From an uncultured Eubacteriales bacterium (lineage in GTDB: Bacteria; Bacillota; Clostridia; Lachnospirales; Anaerotignaceae): a stretch of DNA of 6,406 nucleotides. How positions within the stretch are numbered: position 1 is the stretch's first letter; every line of letters begins with the position of its first letter. The notes beneath the pieces are model-generated. The model was not told the origin of the DNA and ran no database searches. It was given only the letters and a program-made list of their open reading frames with translations. Positions 5,440 to 6,406 of this stretch are shown one piece after another. A program made the position numbers and the translations under genes. The stretch covers positions 1-6,406 of the forward strand of contig CAUHBX010000058.1 in NCBI GenBank assembly GCA_959604475.1, given 5' to 3'.

Positions 5440-5443
5440 GAGG
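5438..5443 (+). promoter_or_regulatory. deoB ribosome binding site overlapping the pdp stop codon
   Basis: AGGAGG begins on the second base of the pdp TAG (5437-5439) and lies 7 nt before the deoB ATG. Ribosomes finishing pdp uncover or directly reuse this site, which ties synthesis of the two pathway enzymes together. Confidence 0.8.
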
Positions 5444-5450
5444 ATAACAA

Positions 5451-6406
5451 ATGAAAAGAGCAGCTATTATCGTGCTTGACAGCGTTGGTATAGGAGAGCT
5501 TCCAGATGCCTCAAATTATGGCGATGAAGGCTCCAATACTCTCGTAAATATAAAGAAAAAATATCCTGAGTTCAACGTTCCTAATATGGCCTCGCTTGGC
5601 CTTGGTAACATTCAGGGCAAGGAAACCTACCTGTTAGGAAAAACCGATAATCCAAAGGCATGCTATGGTAAAATGTCTGAGGCCTCAAACGGAAAGGATA
5701 CTACAACGGGTCACTGGGAAATAGCAGGAATAGTAACTGAAAACCCATTTCCAACCTTCACTGACACAGGTTTTCCAAAAGAAATAATGGATAAATTTGA
5801 GTCGGCAATAGGCAGAAAAACGCTTGGAAACTACGCTGCATCCGGTACAGCTATAATTAATGAGCTGGGCGATGAGCATGTAAAAACAGGATATCCGATT
5901 GTTTATACATCAGCTGACTCTGTATTCCAGATTGCATGCCATGAGGACGTAATACCTGTAAATGACCTTTATAAAATGTGTGAAACAGCAAGGGAAATAC
6001 TTGTCGGCGATTATGCCGTTGCCAGAGTCATTGCCAGACCCTTTATAGGAACAGGAAACGGCAGCTACACAAGAACTGAACGCAGGAAGGATTTCTCACT
6101 TGCCCCAACTTCTTCTACTATTTTAGACCTCATAAAAGAAAAGGGCATGACTGTTGCTGCCATTGGAAAAATCGAGGATATTTTTGAGCATAGGGGGATG
6201 ACCGTTACTGACCATACTACTAATAATAACGATGGAATCGATAAGACAATTGAGTATTTGAAAAAAGATTTTGAGGGTCTCCTCTTTACAAATCTTGTAG
6301 ATACAGATATGATTTACGGCCACAGAAATGACGTCAAGGGCTATGCTGAAGCAGTTATGTATTTTGACAGCAAGCTTCCTGAAATTATGGCTGCAATGAA
6401 GGATGA
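5451..6406 (+). CDS. deoB: Phosphopentomutase (3' end outside window)
   Basis: 318 complete codons are visible of an enzyme usually about 390 residues long; the reading frame is open to the window edge. It interconverts (deoxy)ribose-1-phosphate and the 5-phosphate, the step after nucleoside phosphorolysis, in the cytoplasm. It belongs to the alkaline phosphatase superfamily. Visible active-site parts are the metal ligand D10 in VLDSVGIGE (8-16), the phospho-acceptor T84 in [10 protein letters not shown] (81-90), the substrate segments ASGTAI (130-135) and [11 protein letters not shown] (152-162), and D286 and H291 in [11 protein letters not shown] (282-292). These align with D13, T85, D286 and H291 of the Bacillus cereus enzyme as I recall it. 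The second metal cluster near residues 325-340 and the C-terminus are cut off. AGGAGG (5438-5443) overlaps the pdp stop codon and lies 7 nt before the ATG, so translation is likely coupled to pdp. Confidence 0.95.
   Translation, partial: MKRAAIIVLDSVGIGELPDASNYGDEGSNTLVNIKKKYPEFNVPNMASLGLGNIQGKETYLLGKTDNPKACYGKMSEASNGKDTTTGHWEIAGIVTENPFPTFTDTGFPKEIMDKFESAIGRKTLGNYAASGTAIINELGDEHVKTGYPIVYTSADSVFQIACHEDVIPVNDLYKMCETAREILVGDYAVARVIARPFIGTGNGSYTRTERRKDFSLAPTSSTILDLIKEKGMTVAAIGKIEDIFEHRGMTVTDHTTNNNDGIDKTIEYLKKDFEGLLFTNLVDTDMIYGHRNDVKGYAEAVMYFDSKLPEIMAAMKD

Noticed and set aside
5685..6323. Minus-strand open frames inside deoB
   Set aside because: They are antisense to a continuous, motif-complete phosphopentomutase frame.
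1..6406. CRISPR array, prophage or insertion sequence
   Set aside because: No spaced direct repeats, transposase, integrase or phage structural gene is visible on either strand.

Overview
The window looks like chromosome of a low-GC Gram-positive anaerobe, most likely a Clostridia-type Firmicute. The support is AT-rich intergenic DNA, strong purine-rich ribosome binding sites (GGAGG/AGGGGG types) before every gene, compact Rho-independent terminators, and protein families typical of that group (pyrimidine-nucleoside phosphorylase, phosphopentomutase, VanZ-like protein, OFA-type MFS carrier). I cannot name a species. No insertion sequence, phage gene, CRISPR array, tRNA or rRNA is visible.

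Left part (1-3130): after a possible 11-codon tail of an upstream gene and a bidirectional terminator (51-81), two minus-strand genes form an operon. A metallo-beta-lactamase-fold hydrolase (1296-2111) comes first, followed 31 bp later by a 12-helix OFA-family MFS transporter (86-1264). An IclR-family regulator (2366-3103, plus strand) diverges from them across a 254-bp region. That region carries a promoter-like element for each direction and two clear palindromes. The layout suggests a regulated import-and-hydrolyse module for a small, probably carboxylate-like compound. Its substrate cannot be read from the sequence.

Middle (3106-4134): a second bidirectional terminator separates the IclR gene from a convergent VanZ-like membrane protein gene (3134-3745, minus). 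Upstream of vanZ is a 389-bp gene-free stretch. It contains a terminator hairpin (3837-3871) that serves no visible protein gene. Read on the minus strand, this stretch could encode a small RNA of roughly 105-120 nt with three C-runs, each predicted to be in a loop or single-stranded. That resembles the C-rich, Shine-Dalgarno-targeting sRNAs of Firmicutes and is the most unusual item in the window.

Right part (4098-6406): an extended -10 promoter precedes a nucleoside salvage operon on the plus strand. Pyrimidine-nucleoside phosphorylase (4135-5439) releases (deoxy)ribose-1-phosphate from pyrimidine nucleosides. Phosphopentomutase deoB (5451 to the window edge, truncated) converts it to the 5-phosphate for central metabolism. 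The two genes are 11 bp apart, and the deoB ribosome binding site overlaps the first gene's stop codon.
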